Made by a program: the position numbers and the translations under genes
DNA from: an uncultured Aquimarina sp.
GTDB taxonomy: Bacteria; Bacteroidota; Bacteroidia; Flavobacteriales; Flavobacteriaceae
Assembly (NCBI RefSeq): GCF_947492405.1
Contig: NZ_CANLMP010000002.1
Span: 186,001 to 250,000 of the forward strand
Direction of reading: 5' to 3'
Length of the DNA: 64,000 nucleotides
Shown: one piece after another, positions 27,694-38,147 of the stretch
Numbering within the stretch: position 1 is the stretch's first letter
Layout of the letters: the number at the start of each line of letters is the position of its first letter
Notes under the pieces: generated by a model
What the model was told of the DNA's origin: nothing
What the model saw: only the letters and a program-made list of their open reading frames with translations
Database searches by the model: none

Positions 27694-29605
27694 GTTTCAT
27701 AAAAATTTTAAAAGTTGTACCTGAATTCACTTTACTTTCAACTTCAATTCGACCACCAATAGCTTCTACTTGATTTTTGGTTATAAATAAACCAATACCT
27801 CTGGATTTTTCGATACTAGGATGAAATGTTTTATACATGCCGAATAACTTTGATTGATGCTTCTCAAGATCAATCCCGAGTCCATTATCTTCAATACTTA
27901 ACACTACTTCGTTATTTTTCTTAGTAGTCCTTAAAGTAACATAACTATCTTTTTCTTTGGCGCTGTACTTAATCCCATTGGTAATAAAATTAAGCAATAT
28001 ACTATCTAAATATGCCGGAATAGCTAATACTTTAATCCCTTCATCAACCTTATTGTTTATAGTTACATTAGACTCAATTGCAATCGCCTGCACACTTCTT
28101 GTAGCTTCATCAATAGACTTTTTTAAATCTATAGGCACTAAACTTTCATTTATTGAGGTATTTATTAGTACAACTTCATTTAAATGTGAAATCGTTTCTG
28201 AAAGGTTTTGAGATGCTGTCTTAAAAAGCTGGGCTATTTCATTAGTTCGCATATCTGGATTCTCCTGAAAAAACAAATCCAAAAGCATTTCAAAATTTCC
28301 GGAATGGGACTTAAGGTTATGCGAAACAATATGGGCAAAATTTTTCAATCTTTTATTTTGGCCTTCTGTTACCTTCAGTAAAGATTTAAGCTCTTGTTCT
28401 CTTTTTATTTTTGTAATATCCGAAGCGTGAAATATTAGCCCTCCTACTTTGTTTTCATTAGAATACCAAGGGCGAAGTTCCCAAGACAACCACTGAATAG
28501 TGCCATCTTCTCTTTCCACACATTCTTCGTCATTTTTTATAACTTCACCTTCTAGACACTTTTGATAATTAGATTTCCATTTTTCAGCTATTTCAGGTAA
28601 TACCCTAAAATGTGATTCTCCAATTACATTTCTATCTTTTATATTATAAACTTCAAACCACTTTTTTGATGCAGCTAAATAGTTCATTTTACGATCAAAC
28701 ATAGCAATTGCACTTGGTGTTTGTTCAATAAAAAGCTTATTACGCTCAAAATCCTTTTTCTTTTTAGTAATTTCTTGATGAGACCCTATCATCCATTCAG
28801 GGTTTCCTTGATCATCCCAACTTACTACTCTTCCTTTGTCCAACACCCATACATAGTCTCCGTTTTTATGTTTCATTCGAGCTTCACATTCATAAATTGA
28901 AGTCTCTCCATCAAAATGTTCTTGTAAAAGTTTATTAGATTTCTCAAGATCCTCTGGATGGGAGTATTCCATCCAAGTATTAATAGTAGTTGGTTCTAAC
29001 TCATAAAGCGAGTAACCGATAATTTCTGCCCAACGTTCATTAAAAACAGTTTCTCCTGTTTGCACATTCCATCGCCAAGTACCTAAATCTGTACCATCGA
29101 TGATATGTTCAAAGAAATTTATTCTCTTCCTAAGATCTTGTTCTGCTCTTTTAACTTGCGTAATATCAGTATGCGCACCAAGCATTTTTCTGGGCGTCCC
29201 TTCATCATCTCGTAAAATTATCCCCCTACATTTAATCCAAACCGTATGACCCAATTTATGACGATATCTTACAATTTGATCGAATGGATACGATGGATCT
29301 TGGGAATGTTTAGAAAAATTAGCGTATACTCGTTTTAGGTCATCTTTATTGATAATATCCTGCCAAGCGGATGATTTATGAGGCATTTTATTCGGATCAT
29401 ATCCTAACGTAATCCAGAACTTAGGATTCATCCATTCATTTTCAGGTTTGTCTAAATCCCAAAACCAAAGTCCATCAATCGCTGCGTCCTGTAAGAATTC
29501 AAAAATTGAATCATCTTTTTTGATAAGATTGTATAATTCCTTCTTTAAATAATTTTCTCTATCACTTGAAATAGGGTTTACTTCTATATTTTCTCGTTCT
29601 TTCAT
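27680..29605 (-). CDS. Multi-PAS sensor histidine kinase, soluble
   Basis: 641 residues with no transmembrane helix. Three PAS/PAC units (about 33-155 with GLWFWDLDKPENEWMNPKFW; 160-285 with LGTWRWNVQTGETVFNERWAEIIGYS; 290-405), then a dimerisation helix with the phospho-His in FAHIVSHNLKSHSGN, N-box NFITNGIKYSA, G1 DNGLGIDLEKH and G2 RGIGLFITKN. A cytosolic sensor; the signal is unknown. Partner response regulator overlaps its 3' end. Confidence 0.93.
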   Translation of the reverse strand: MKERENIEVNPISSDRENYLKKELYNLIKKDDSIFEFLQDAAIDGLWFWDLDKPENEWMNPKFWITLGYDPNKMPHKSSAWQDIINKDDLKRVYANFSKHSQDPSYPFDQIVRYRHKLGHTVWIKCRGIILRDDEGTPRKMLGAHTDITQVKRAEQDLRKRINFFEHIIDGTDLGTWRWNVQTGETVFNERWAEIIGYSLYELEPTTINTWMEYSHPEDLEKSNKLLQEHFDGETSIYECEARMKHKNGDYVWVLDKGRVVSWDDQGNPEWMIGSHQEITKKKKDFERNKLFIEQTPSAIAMFDRKMNYLAASKKWFEVYNIKDRNVIGESHFRVLPEIAEKWKSNYQKCLEGEVIKNDEECVEREDGTIQWLSWELRPWYSNENKVGGLIFHASDITKIKREQELKSLLKVTEGQNKRLKNFAHIVSHNLKSHSGNFEMLLDLFFQENPDMRTNEIAQLFKTASQNLSETISHLNEVVLINTSINESLVPIDLKKSIDEATRSVQAIAIESNVTINNKVDEGIKVLAIPAYLDSILLNFITNGIKYSAKEKDSYVTLRTTKKNNEVVLSIEDNGLGIDLEKHQSKLFGMYKTFHPSIEKSRGIGLFITKNQVEAIGGRIEVESKVNSGTTFKIFMKHEKD

Positions 29606-29922
29606 AGCACAATTCCTTAGATTTTATAATGGGGGATTCTATTGGAAGGATTACATCAATGTATGAATTATTAACCACATTATGCAATAATAAAAACGCA
29701 ATACTTTTACGGTATTAGTGTATATTTCTCTTTGAAAAACATTTAAAAAACTATAATAACAAAAACAACATAAATTCCTTTAAAACATATAGGTAAGAGG
29801 ACGCTAACAATACTAATGACTTCGTGGAAAAGTTTAATAAACAAAATAAAAACCCGAACAAAGAAAGCTCACACCTTTTTAATAAAACAGAGAATATTCC
29901 TTTATTTAAACAAGAATATGGT
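29606..29922. other. Intergenic region, 317 bp
   Basis: AT-rich; presumably promoter of the histidine kinase on its left. I see no gene, strong hairpin or repeat. Confidence 0.5.
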
Positions 29923-30672
29923 TTATTGAAATATTAATCTACCAGTAAAAAACTCTTCAACTTCTATTATTGAAGGTCTATTTATAGAAATAACGTCTCC
30001 AGTACTTAATATCTCTCCTTTAATCGATTGCTGAGGATTTACAATTATCTTATTTGTTCCTCGATGAAAGACTTCTACATTTTCTGCAATAAGTTCTGAT
30101 CCTTCAAATCGTCCTGTTCCGGAGAAAAACCCGATGTCTAGGTTTATAACATTCCCTTTTACAAAAAAAGAAGCAATATTGTTTCCTACGACAGACAATC
30201 TTTCAGTATCAATTTCTATAGTAAAAGTACCCGTAGTATTACCCCCATTATCTTCATTAAAATCCTCTGACAACAATCTTAATGAAGGATATCTTAAAAC
30301 TCCATCAGAAGAAATACCAAACTGTGTTTCACTTCTAATTTCAGTAATATTAGGAGCTGTAACAAAAATTTTGGTTTGATTAAAATCTCTGACAAAATTG
30401 CAATCGTTTGTATTACTCAGAATTAGACGATCTCCTTCTACAACTGTAGATACTTCATCGAGTAAATTATCCCCTGTTTCTATAATCACAGAAGTTGTTT
30501 CCCCTTCTTTTAGGATTAATTCAACTCCTGGATTGACTAAAATTCTTGTGAAATCAGAAATCTCAACTTCTTGTCTTATAATATCTCCGGTTCTTTGGAA
30601 ACAGTCCAAAGCATTTTCCGTATCGCAAGCGATAAATAAAAAAACTGACACTATTAGGGTTATTCTTTTCAT
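29923..30672 (-). CDS. DUF2807 (head-GIN) lipoprotein
   Basis: 249 residues. Lipoprotein signal MKRITLIVSVFLFIAC. The rest is a beta-solenoid-like DUF2807 domain: FTRILVNPGVELILKEGETTSVIIETGDNLL, the VEGDRLILSN turn and repeated short strands ending NIDxx/GDVI. Family proteins are surface-exposed with no assigned function. It overlaps the PagL-like gene upstream by 4 bp, so the pair is cotranscribed. Confidence 0.85.
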   Translation of the reverse strand: MKRITLIVSVFLFIACDTENALDCFQRTGDIIRQEVEISDFTRILVNPGVELILKEGETTSVIIETGDNLLDEVSTVVEGDRLILSNTNDCNFVRDFNQTKIFVTAPNITEIRSETQFGISSDGVLRYPSLRLLSEDFNEDNGGNTTGTFTIEIDTERLSVVGNNIASFFVKGNVINLDIGFFSGTGRFEGSELIAENVEVFHRGTNKIIVNPQQSIKGEILSTGDVISINRPSIIEVEEFFTGRLIFQ

Positions 30673-31787
30673 AATCTGTATCCAATTGAAAACTCTACCG
30701 CCTCGGCTTTAGCCGCATGCGATCTTACTGTAATCGATCCGAATATATTTTTATTGAAATAATATCGCGCTCCAAAACGATTATATACTTGTCCCTCAAA
30801 ATCATAGGGATAATAAGCATAATAACCTAATTGAGTAAGTATTGATATTTTATTAATTCTTAATTCATGTCCAAAAAAAACTCCAACTCTTTTTGAGTCT
30901 TCATCACCTGTAGTTCCATCATTAAAACTTCCTGTAGATCTAAAATCTATAAACCTTTCGAGTGCTTCTGAAAAAAACAGTTCTACTCCTAACTGAACAC
31001 TACTCTTCTTATTCAATCGCTTATCTGCAAAAGCTCCAATAGTATAGAACGGATATTGACCAGATCCTACGACATCACTTTCATTAATTCCTCCTCGAAA
31101 AATAAATCCATAACCAATACGTTCAGAACCTCTAACAGCTCCTTTTTCTTTTTCAATATATTTAGGGTATTCTGTATCTAATAAATAATTAAGACCCACA
31201 TTAAAAACAAAAGTATTAGTACTTTTATTAGGTGCTTTAAAGTTCGCATTAGAATAATGAATCACTCCTAACCCAGTTTGCAACCCTAATCCCCCAATTA
31301 TATTTTCTTTTTTTAGATTTAACATAGCAAAAGTAGAACTCATAAAATGAGAACCATAGGCTACATTTCTAAAGTTATTATCTTCATCATAAGGACTTGT
31401 TGTATATGCCAAGCCTTGCCCAAGTCGCAGCATCAAAATTCGGTTAAGAAAATAAAAATTATAATGCGCATAGAGTCCATAGTTTTCTCCTAAAAACTCA
31501 TTATCCATATTTTGATAAATAAACGACACTCCATAATCTGGAGAATTATACAATTGCTGCCATTCTTTATTACCAAAAGTTTTTCGATTTACAGAAAGAA
31601 TAACTCCTGATGGATGTCCTGTAATTAAATGTGATATATCAGGATTATGTTTCAGAATAGTTCCGTAGAAATTATTTACATCAAAACTATAGTACGCTTT
31701 GCTGTAATCAGAATCTGTCTGGTCTTCATATTGTGCAAACCCCTGAAGAGAAAAAATAAAAAAAAGTATAGTAGTCCGTAAAATCAT
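30669..31787 (-). CDS. PagL-like acyloxyacyl hydrolase, outer membrane
   Basis: 372 residues. Signal peptide (about 1-18), then an outer membrane beta-barrel resembling lipid A 3-O-deacylase/acyloxyacyl hydrolase proteins of Bacteroidota (SHLITGHPSGVILSVNRKTFGNKEWQQLYNSPDYGVSF, then GLGLQTGLGVIHYSNANFKAPNKSTNTFVFNVGLNYLL with candidate His-Ser). Predicted to trim acyl chains from lipid A, though many members are untested. Four-bp overlap with the DUF2807 gene. Confidence 0.8.
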   Translation of the reverse strand: MILRTTILFFIFSLQGFAQYEDQTDSDYSKAYYSFDVNNFYGTILKHNPDISHLITGHPSGVILSVNRKTFGNKEWQQLYNSPDYGVSFIYQNMDNEFLGENYGLYAHYNFYFLNRILMLRLGQGLAYTTSPYDEDNNFRNVAYGSHFMSSTFAMLNLKKENIIGGLGLQTGLGVIHYSNANFKAPNKSTNTFVFNVGLNYLLDTEYPKYIEKEKGAVRGSERIGYGFIFRGGINESDVVGSGQYPFYTIGAFADKRLNKKSSVQLGVELFFSEALERFIDFRSTGSFNDGTTGDEDSKRVGVFFGHELRINKISILTQLGYYAYYPYDFEGQVYNRFGARYYFNKNIFGSITVRSHAAKAEAVEFSIGYRL

Positions 31788-31883
31788 TCCGGCAAATGTA
31801 GTAATACCTTTTTAAACACTCTAAGTACTTCTAAATTACTGTTAGAAATAAACTTATTATAAAACAAAGATTCTTTTAAAAAA

Positions 31884-33608
31884 TTAATATCCTGGATTTT
31901 GAACTGTATTGGGGTTAAGATTAATTTCAATCTGCGGTATTGGCCAGATAAATTCATGGGATTGAAAATCTTTCACATCTCCTGGATTGTTAATATTAAA
32001 TGAATTAATTGTTGATTCTAATCTTTGTGTTCTTATAAGATCATCTTTACGATGTCCTTCGAAACACAACTCCAATTGACGCTCTTTCAGAATTGCATCT
32101 AAAAACTCTTCCTGGGTTAAACCATCTGTTAATTCATAATCTATAGAACCAAAGGCCCGCCTTCTAACTTCATTAATTGCATTATAAGCTGCTGGTGTAG
32201 GTCCATTAATTGCGTTTTCTGCTTCAGCAATCAACAAGAGAATATCTGCATACCGTAAATAAGGAAAATCAAAAGATTCTCCATTCCTAATAACGGGTAA
32301 TGATACATCTTTTTTAAATTTATAAGGCCTCCAATTGGCTATATCTTCAGTATTTGTTGCAATACCATTTTGTACTGTAAACGTGGATATATTCTGATTA
32401 AATCTTTGATCGTTTATGTTTAATGGAAAAGCTATTGGACCTTCAAAATAATTTTCTAAAAAACTAGGAACTAATAGCAGGTTATCTTCTATAGCCAACC
32501 CTAAAGGTCCCCAAAGCACACCATAATTACTCCCTTCGTTAGGATCATCTGAACTGAAATCTATTGAAAAAATAATCTCGCTATTATTAACTTCATTAGA
32601 CACATTAAAAACATCTTCATAATTTGGTTCTAAACTGTACCTGCCTTGAAGTCTTTCAAATTGCTCTAATGCTTTTTGATACTTATCAGCTTGAAAAAGT
32701 GGAAAACCTGCCATTTGGATATATACCTTACCTAATAATGCTTGAGCAGCTGACACCGAAGCTCTATTATTGGGACCGGAAACCATTAGATTATCTTGAG
32801 CATATTCTAAATCTGCAACTATCAAATCATAAACTTGCTCTGTATCCTGAATAAAAACAGGAGGGTTATTAATATCAATATTATTTCCAGAAGTGGTCAA
32901 AACCGGGTTACCATATAATTTTACTAAATTAAAATATAATAATGCCCTTAAAAACCTTAATTCACCAGTAAGCAACTCTTTATCTATCTCCGGATTAGAA
33001 ATCGGATCAATTGATTCAAGAAATTCTATTCCTGTATTAGCTTCTATTATGGTTTCGTAATGACTAACCCAAATATCATTTATAATCGTATTAGTTGGCG
33101 TAAGGTCGAATTTATCTAATCCTCTATAATTAGAAGAAATTGTAGTGTTAGTCGAGACTATATCTACTCCAATGTCCCCCCAGTACATAGAGTAACCACC
33201 AGAATCAAAAAGCGTATTATCTTTTAAACGAGCATAAATAGTATTAATAAGAAAATTAATATCTAAAGGATCTGGTTCTATAACTACCACATCATCTACT
33301 ATAATAGTCAGTAAGTTAAGTTGACCAGGCTCTATGACAAATTCTTCATTTATTGTATCTCCAGGAACACTAACCATAACAGTATAAGTTCCTTCGGACA
33401 AATTTTCGAAAAACACTTCGCCATTTTCATTTGTGATTTTTTCAATATCGTTAGGTAGTATTTTAACAATAGCACCTAAAACTATAATATTATTTTCTGT
33501 TACTACTGTTATTTTTATATCTCCAGTGCGCAACTGAACATCATCATCATTTTTACATCCAAAAATAGTAAAAACAAAAACAATAAGAAAAAACACCTTA
33601 TTTTTCAT
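31884..33608 (-). CDS. RagB/SusD lipoprotein with N-terminal carboxypeptidase-regulatory-like domain
   Basis: 574 residues from the ATG at 33608 (a TTG precedes it). Lipoprotein signal ending IFGC. Residues about 26-110 form a beta-sandwich of the carboxypeptidase-regulatory type (ITVVTENNIIVLGAIVKILPND, GEVFFENLSEGTYTVMVSVPGD), which is usually found at the start of SusC. The remainder is SusD: TPR-like LLTGELRFLRALLYFNLVKLYG, YADILLLIAEAENAI, and LKERQLELCFEGHRKDDLIR. SusD binds glycans at the surface beside its SusC transporter, but no SusC gene lies in this window. Confidence 0.88.
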   Translation of the reverse strand: MKNKVFFLIVFVFTIFGCKNDDDVQLRTGDIKITVVTENNIIVLGAIVKILPNDIEKITNENGEVFFENLSEGTYTVMVSVPGDTINEEFVIEPGQLNLLTIIVDDVVVIEPDPLDINFLINTIYARLKDNTLFDSGGYSMYWGDIGVDIVSTNTTISSNYRGLDKFDLTPTNTIINDIWVSHYETIIEANTGIEFLESIDPISNPEIDKELLTGELRFLRALLYFNLVKLYGNPVLTTSGNNIDINNPPVFIQDTEQVYDLIVADLEYAQDNLMVSGPNNRASVSAAQALLGKVYIQMAGFPLFQADKYQKALEQFERLQGRYSLEPNYEDVFNVSNEVNNSEIIFSIDFSSDDPNEGSNYGVLWGPLGLAIEDNLLLVPSFLENYFEGPIAFPLNINDQRFNQNISTFTVQNGIATNTEDIANWRPYKFKKDVSLPVIRNGESFDFPYLRYADILLLIAEAENAINGPTPAAYNAINEVRRRAFGSIDYELTDGLTQEEFLDAILKERQLELCFEGHRKDDLIRTQRLESTINSFNINNPGDVKDFQSHEFIWPIPQIEINLNPNTVQNPGY

Positions 33609-33659
33609 CAAATTACTTATTAAATTATCAATACAAAATAAAAGTTTATTTATGAGTAA

Positions 33660-34613
33660 TTAAAATACTTCTGAAGCTATTTTCTTTATATTATCCGACT
33701 TACCCATTGAATAATAGTGTAAAACCGGAACTCCGTATTCCATCAATTCTTTTGATTGTTGTATAGCAAATTCAATTCCTACTTCTCTAATTTCTTTATT
33801 TGTTTTACAACTTTCTACTGCTCTTACCAATTCATCAGGCATATCCAATTTAAAAACTTGTGGTAATAGTTGCAAATGTCTTTTTACTGCTACTGGTTTG
33901 ATTCCTGGAATGATAGGCACGTCAATACCTGCTTCTCTCGCTTTCTCTACAAAGGCAAAATATCTCTTATTGTCAAAAAACATTTGTGTTACCACATAAT
34001 CTGCACCTGCATCTACTTTGTCTTTTAGTCTTCTAATATCAGAATCCATAGATGGTGCTTCCATATGTTTTTCTGGATATCCTGCCACTCCAATACAAAA
34101 ATCGGATTGGTTATCACTCTCTATCACCTCATGAAGAAATCGCCCATTATTCATATTTACGATTTGTTCTACCAATTCATTAGCATAACAATGGCCTCCA
34201 TTTGTGGGATTAAAATACTTTTCTTCCTTCATAGCATCGCCACGAAGCGCCATTACATTATCTATTCCCAAATAATGACAATCTACAAGTAGATATTCAG
34301 TTTCTTCTTTTGTAAAGCCACCACAAAGTACATGTGGAATAGTATCCACATTATATTTATGTGTTATTGACGCACAAATTCCTACAGTTCCTGGACGCAT
34401 ACGAGTCAACTTTTTATCCAATAAGCCTTCTCGATCGATATAAATAAATTCTTCTCTAGAAGTAGTTACATCAATAAACGGAGGATTAAATTCCATCAAA
34501 GGATCTATATTATCATAGAGTTCCTGTATACTTCTCCCTTTTTGTGGTGGTATTAACTCAAAAGAAAATAAGGTCTTTCCTTTTGCATTTTTTATGTGAT
34601 CTGTAACCTTCAT
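33660..34613 (-). CDS. metF: 5,10-methylenetetrahydrofolate reductase
   Basis: 317 residues, usual length. FAD-dependent reduction of methylene-THF to methyl-THF, the methyl donor for MetH. Seen: FSFELIPPQKGRS with the catalytic Glu, HLLCGGFTKEET-like segment, NVMALRGD, GVAGYPEKHMEAPS, and VTQMFFDNKRYFAF. It follows metH by 35 bp, under the SAM-I riboswitch at 39.3-39.5 kb. Confidence 0.95.
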   Translation of the reverse strand: MKVTDHIKNAKGKTLFSFELIPPQKGRSIQELYDNIDPLMEFNPPFIDVTTSREEFIYIDREGLLDKKLTRMRPGTVGICASITHKYNVDTIPHVLCGGFTKEETEYLLVDCHYLGIDNVMALRGDAMKEEKYFNPTNGGHCYANELVEQIVNMNNGRFLHEVIESDNQSDFCIGVAGYPEKHMEAPSMDSDIRRLKDKVDAGADYVVTQMFFDNKRYFAFVEKAREAGIDVPIIPGIKPVAVKRHLQLLPQVFKLDMPDELVRAVESCKTNKEIREVGIEFAIQQSKELMEYGVPVLHYYSMGKSDNIKKIASEVF

Positions 34614-34648
34614 TAATGTATAGTTCTAAGTTGGTAATTTTCTTTTAG

Positions 34649-37600
34649 TTAGTCAATAAGATTTGGGTTGAGCCACTTTTTAGCGTATTCAAAGTCAATA
34701 CTCTTTCTTTCTGCAAAATCTCTTACCTGATCTTCTTTTATTTTACCTAATCCAAAATATCGGGCTTCAGGATTTGCGAAATAGTATCCCGACACTGATG
34801 CCGCAGGCCACATTGCTAATCCTTCAGTTAGCTCAACATTTATTTTTTCTTTGACTTGTAAAACTTCCCAGATTGTAAGTTTTTCCAGGTGATCTGGACA
34901 AGCTGGATATCCTGGAGCTGGTCTAATCCCTTTGTATGATTCTTTAATTAACTCATCATTAGTGAGTTGTTCTTCACTAGCATATCCCCAGTCTTCTTTA
35001 CGTACTTTTTTATGTAAATACTCTGCAAAAGCTTCTGCTAATCGATCCGCCAATGCTTTGATCATTATTGAATTATAATCATCGTGATCTGCTTCAAAAG
35101 CTTCAGCCAGCTCTTTGGTTCCAAAACCCGTAGTTACGCAAAAACATCCCATATAATCTTGTCTATTCGACTCTTTTGGTGCAATAAAATCTGCTAGAGC
35201 AAAATTAGGTTTACTTGCATGCTTCTTCAATTGTTGTCGGAGTGTTCTGAATCTAAAATTACCCGCACTTCGACTTGGCTCAGTGTAAGGGTATTTAATT
35301 TCAATATCATCATCATTAACTGTGTTAGCTTCAAACAAACCATAAACCGCTTTGGCGCCTAATAGTTTTTCATCAAACACTTTTTGCAATAACTCTTGCG
35401 CATCTTTAAACAAGGAAGTAGCTTGTTCTCCAACCACATCATCCGTTAAAATTGCTGGATACTTACCATGTAAATCCCAAGACCTAAAAAATGGTGTCCA
35501 ATCAATAAAAGGTTCTAATTTTTTCAAATCAAAATCTTCAATAACCTCTACTCCTAGTTTATTAGGTCTAGTAATTTCAGAAAAAGACCAGTCAATCTTA
35601 TATTTATTTATTCTTGCTTCTTCTATGGATAAATATTCTTTCTGTTTGGTTCTTTTCAGAAAACCTTCTCTAAACTTTTCATAATCCTCTTTAAGGTCTC
35701 CCACATACTTTTGATTGCTTCTCTTATTAAGCAAATCTCCAACAACCGTAACTGCTCTGGAAGCATCATTTACATGGACTACGGCATTCTTGTATTGCGG
35801 ATCAATCTTAACTGCTGTATGTGCTTTAGATGTAGTAGCACCACCAATCAATAATGGAACTTTAAAATTTCTGCGCTCCATTTCTTTTGCTAAAAACACC
35901 ATTTCATCAAGAGATGGAGTTATTAATCCACTTAGCCCAATGACATCTACTTGTTCATCAATCGCCGTTTGAATAATTTTCTCTGGTGGAACCATTACTC
36001 CTAGATCCACAATCTCGTAGTTATTACAGCCCAGAACTACTGATACTATATTTTTACCAATATCGTGAACATCTCCTTTTACAGTAGCCATTAAAACCTT
36101 ACCAGCCCCTCCCGTCCCCAAAGGGGAAGCTTTTTCAATAGTTTCTAAAATTTCATCTAATACAAAATCAATTTCATTTATTACTTGTTTATTTGTAAAA
36201 CGAATAACTTTATACCCTTCTTTCTCCAACCATTCGGTTCGTTCTTTATCACTTGATTTGTTTTCAGGAAGTTGATGAATTGAACCGTCTATTTCAATTA
36301 TTAAGTTTTCTTTCAAACAAATAAAATCTGCTATATAAGAACCTATTATATGTTGTCTCCTGAATTTGTATCCATTCAAATTTTTACCACTTAAAGCTTT
36401 CCAAAGAAAAGATTCCGCTTCTGTTGGTTGGTTTCGCATTCTTCCTGCATGTTCCTTCATTAATCCGTACAAAACGGGATCTGCGGTTTTCCAGTGCTGC
36501 TCCCCCTTTGGGGGTTGGGGGGCATTCTTTTTTTTCTCTTCCTCTATATATGGCAAAAGATATGCTACAGCTTTTTTCATAACCCTTGCAGATTTTACTA
36601 CTTGTGGCAAGAACATTTTACCAGATCCAAAAAGGTCTCCAACTACATTCATACCTACCATCAAGTTACCTTCAATTACTTCTATAGGCTTTTCAGCAGC
36701 TTGTCTTGCTTCTTCTACATCCTCTACGATATATTGATCAATTCCCTTTACTAAAGCTCTTGTAATGCGATTTTGTAGTGATTCTTCTCTCCAGGAAAGA
36801 TCAACTGTTTTTTCCTTACTAGTTCCAACAACGGTTTCTGCAAAGTCTAATAATCTTTCTGTGGCATCATCTCTGCGGTCCAGAATTACATCTTCTACAT
36901 GCTCAAGCAGGTCTTTTGGAATATCATCATATACTTCGAGCATCGCAGGGTTTACAATACCCATATTCATACCAGCTTTAATAGCATGATATAAAAACAC
37001 TGAATGCATCGCTTCCCGAACCGGGTTATTTCCTCTAAATGAAAACGAGACATTACTTACTCCACCACTTACACTACAGTGTGGAAGATTCTCTCGAACC
37101 CATCTTGTTGCTTCAATAAAATCGATAGCATTTTTTCGATGTTCTTCCATTCCTGTTGCTACAGGAAAAATATTTAGATCAAAAATGATATCTTCAGGAG
37201 GAAATTTTACCCGATTTACAAGAATATCATAGGATCTTTTAGAAATTTCTATTCGACGTTCGTAATTATCGGCTTGACCAACTTCATCAAAAGCCATAAT
37301 AATAACTGCAGCTCCATACCTTTTTATTTTCTTAGCATGAGCAATAAATTCTTCTTCTCCTTCTTTTAAGCTAATCGAATTGACTACGCATTTCCCTTGA
37401 ACAACTTGTAGTCCAGCTTCAATAATATCCCATTTAGAACTATCGATCATAATAGGTACTCTGGCAATATCAGGTTCTGCCATTATGAGATTAAGAAATC
37501 GTACCATGGCTTCCTCACCATCGATCAGACCATCATCCATATTGATATCGATCACCTGTGCGCCACCTTCTACCTGATGTCTTGCAATATCTAAAGCTTC

Positions 37601-37789
37601 ATCAAATTTTTCTTCCTTAACTAACCGTAAGAACTTTCGGGATCCTGCTACATTAGTTCGCTCCCCAACATTGATAAAGTTAGTCTCTGCTGAAACAATC
37701 ATAGGTTCCAGTCCAGAGAGTTTTAGGTACTTTCTAGTTGATGGTTGAGAGTTATCTGTTGATAGATTATGTGGTTTATTTTCTATCAT
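34649..37789 (-). CDS. metH: Methionine synthase, pterin/B12/activation part, with in-frame DUF559 insertion
   Basis: 1046 residues. Order: methyl-THF-binding domain (about 25-300, [16 protein letters not shown]), cap domain (about 340-420, [34 protein letters not shown]), then about 140 foreign residues (423-561), then the B12 domain ([18 protein letters not shown], base-off His ligand) and the SAM activation domain (to 1046). The homocysteine-binding half is a separate gene at 38.1-39.2 kb, the normal Bacteroidota split. The insertion is a DUF559 domain (see 36105-36523) in the cap-B12 linker and keeps the frame. Without it the protein would be about 906 residues. Probably still active, since catalytic parts are intact. 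Confidence 0.95.
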   Translation of the reverse strand: MIENKPHNLSTDNSQPSTRKYLKLSGLEPMIVSAETNFINVGERTNVAGSRKFLRLVKEEKFDEALDIARHQVEGGAQVIDINMDDGLIDGEEAMVRFLNLIMAEPDIARVPIMIDSSKWDIIEAGLQVVQGKCVVNSISLKEGEEEFIAHAKKIKRYGAAVIIMAFDEVGQADNYERRIEISKRSYDILVNRVKFPPEDIIFDLNIFPVATGMEEHRKNAIDFIEATRWVRENLPHCSVSGGVSNVSFSFRGNNPVREAMHSVFLYHAIKAGMNMGIVNPAMLEVYDDIPKDLLEHVEDVILDRRDDATERLLDFAETVVGTSKEKTVDLSWREESLQNRITRALVKGIDQYIVEDVEEARQAAEKPIEVIEGNLMVGMNVVGDLFGSGKMFLPQVVKSARVMKKAVAYLLPYIEEEKKKNAPQPPKGEQHWKTADPVLYGLMKEHAGRMRNQPTEAESFLWKALSGKNLNGYKFRRQHIIGSYIADFICLKENLIIEIDGSIHQLPENKSSDKERTEWLEKEGYKVIRFTNKQVINEIDFVLDEILETIEKASPLGTGGAGKVLMATVKGDVHDIGKNIVSVVLGCNNYEIVDLGVMVPPEKIIQTAIDEQVDVIGLSGLITPSLDEMVFLAKEMERRNFKVPLLIGGATTSKAHTAVKIDPQYKNAVVHVNDASRAVTVVGDLLNKRSNQKYVGDLKEDYEKFREGFLKRTKQKEYLSIEEARINKYKIDWSFSEITRPNKLGVEVIEDFDLKKLEPFIDWTPFFRSWDLHGKYPAILTDDVVGEQATSLFKDAQELLQKVFDEKLLGAKAVYGLFEANTVNDDDIEIKYPYTEPSRSAGNFRFRTLRQQLKKHASKPNFALADFIAPKESNRQDYMGCFCVTTGFGTKELAEAFEADHDDYNSIMIKALADRLAEAFAEYLHKKVRKEDWGYASEEQLTNDELIKESYKGIRPAPGYPACPDHLEKLTIWEVLQVKEKINVELTEGLAMWPAASVSGYYFANPEARYFGLGKIKEDQVRDFAERKSIDFEYAKKWLNPNLID
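36105..36523 (-). mobile_element. In-frame DUF559-coding element inside metH
   Basis: 419 bp bounded by inverted repeats of about 25 bp: 36499-36523 and 36105-36130. Each end is itself a palindrome with the core CCCCAAAGGGG. It is read through in the metH frame, encoding [40 protein letters not shown] and [36 protein letters not shown], i.e. DUF559, a Vsr-like/PD-(D/E)XK nuclease-fold family. E. coli MetH has only a short linker here. The GC-rich ends stand out from the AT-rich gene. No transposase is encoded; the domain itself might act in mobility, but that is speculation. Confidence 0.8.
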
Positions 37790-38144
37790 CCCTTATTTTT
37801 TTATAATAGTTTATAAATCCACTTAATAGCTTTTTACATTTTAAAATCTGGATAAAAAGATTTTCATGATCTTTAGTTTGAATATAATCCTGATCCAAAG
37901 CCAAATAAGATTGCGTCTCTAATTCGTATAATGACCCTCTTGAAACATGTAAAAACTGCAACGTATCCGCTGAAGTTCTTCTTCCACAACCTTCAGCTAT
38001 ATTTGATGGTATGGAAACTGCACTTCTTCTCATCTGACTTGTTAATCCATATAATTCATCCTTAGGAAACTCTTTTGTTACTTCATACAAAACATTAACC
38101 AATATTCTTGATTCTTTCCAAACCTCTAATTCTACGTACTCCAT
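37776..38144 (-). CDS. Four-helix-bundle (S23-type) protein
   Basis: 122 residues: [54 protein letters not shown], the standard opening of the four-helix-bundle family first known from intervening sequences of 23S rRNA. It sits between the two halves of methionine synthase, overlapping metH by 14 bp downstream and 3 bp after the N-terminal half gene. Family members are found scattered in Bacteroidota as likely selfish insertions; biochemical function unknown. Confidence 0.92.
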   Translation of the reverse strand: MEYVELEVWKESRILVNVLYEVTKEFPKDELYGLTSQMRRSAVSIPSNIAEGCGRRTSADTLQFLHVSRGSLYELETQSYLALDQDYIQTKDHENLFIQILKCKKLLSGFINYYKKIRDDRK

Positions 38145-38147
38145 AAA

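Noticed and set aside
36366..36754. Overlapping plus-strand ORFs across the DUF559 insertion
   Set aside because: They are shadows of metH and of the insertion; the minus-strand frame carries recognised domains throughout.
37776..38144. 23S rRNA intervening sequence
   Set aside because: The four-helix-bundle gene is typical of such sequences, but there is no rRNA here; it lies between metH genes.
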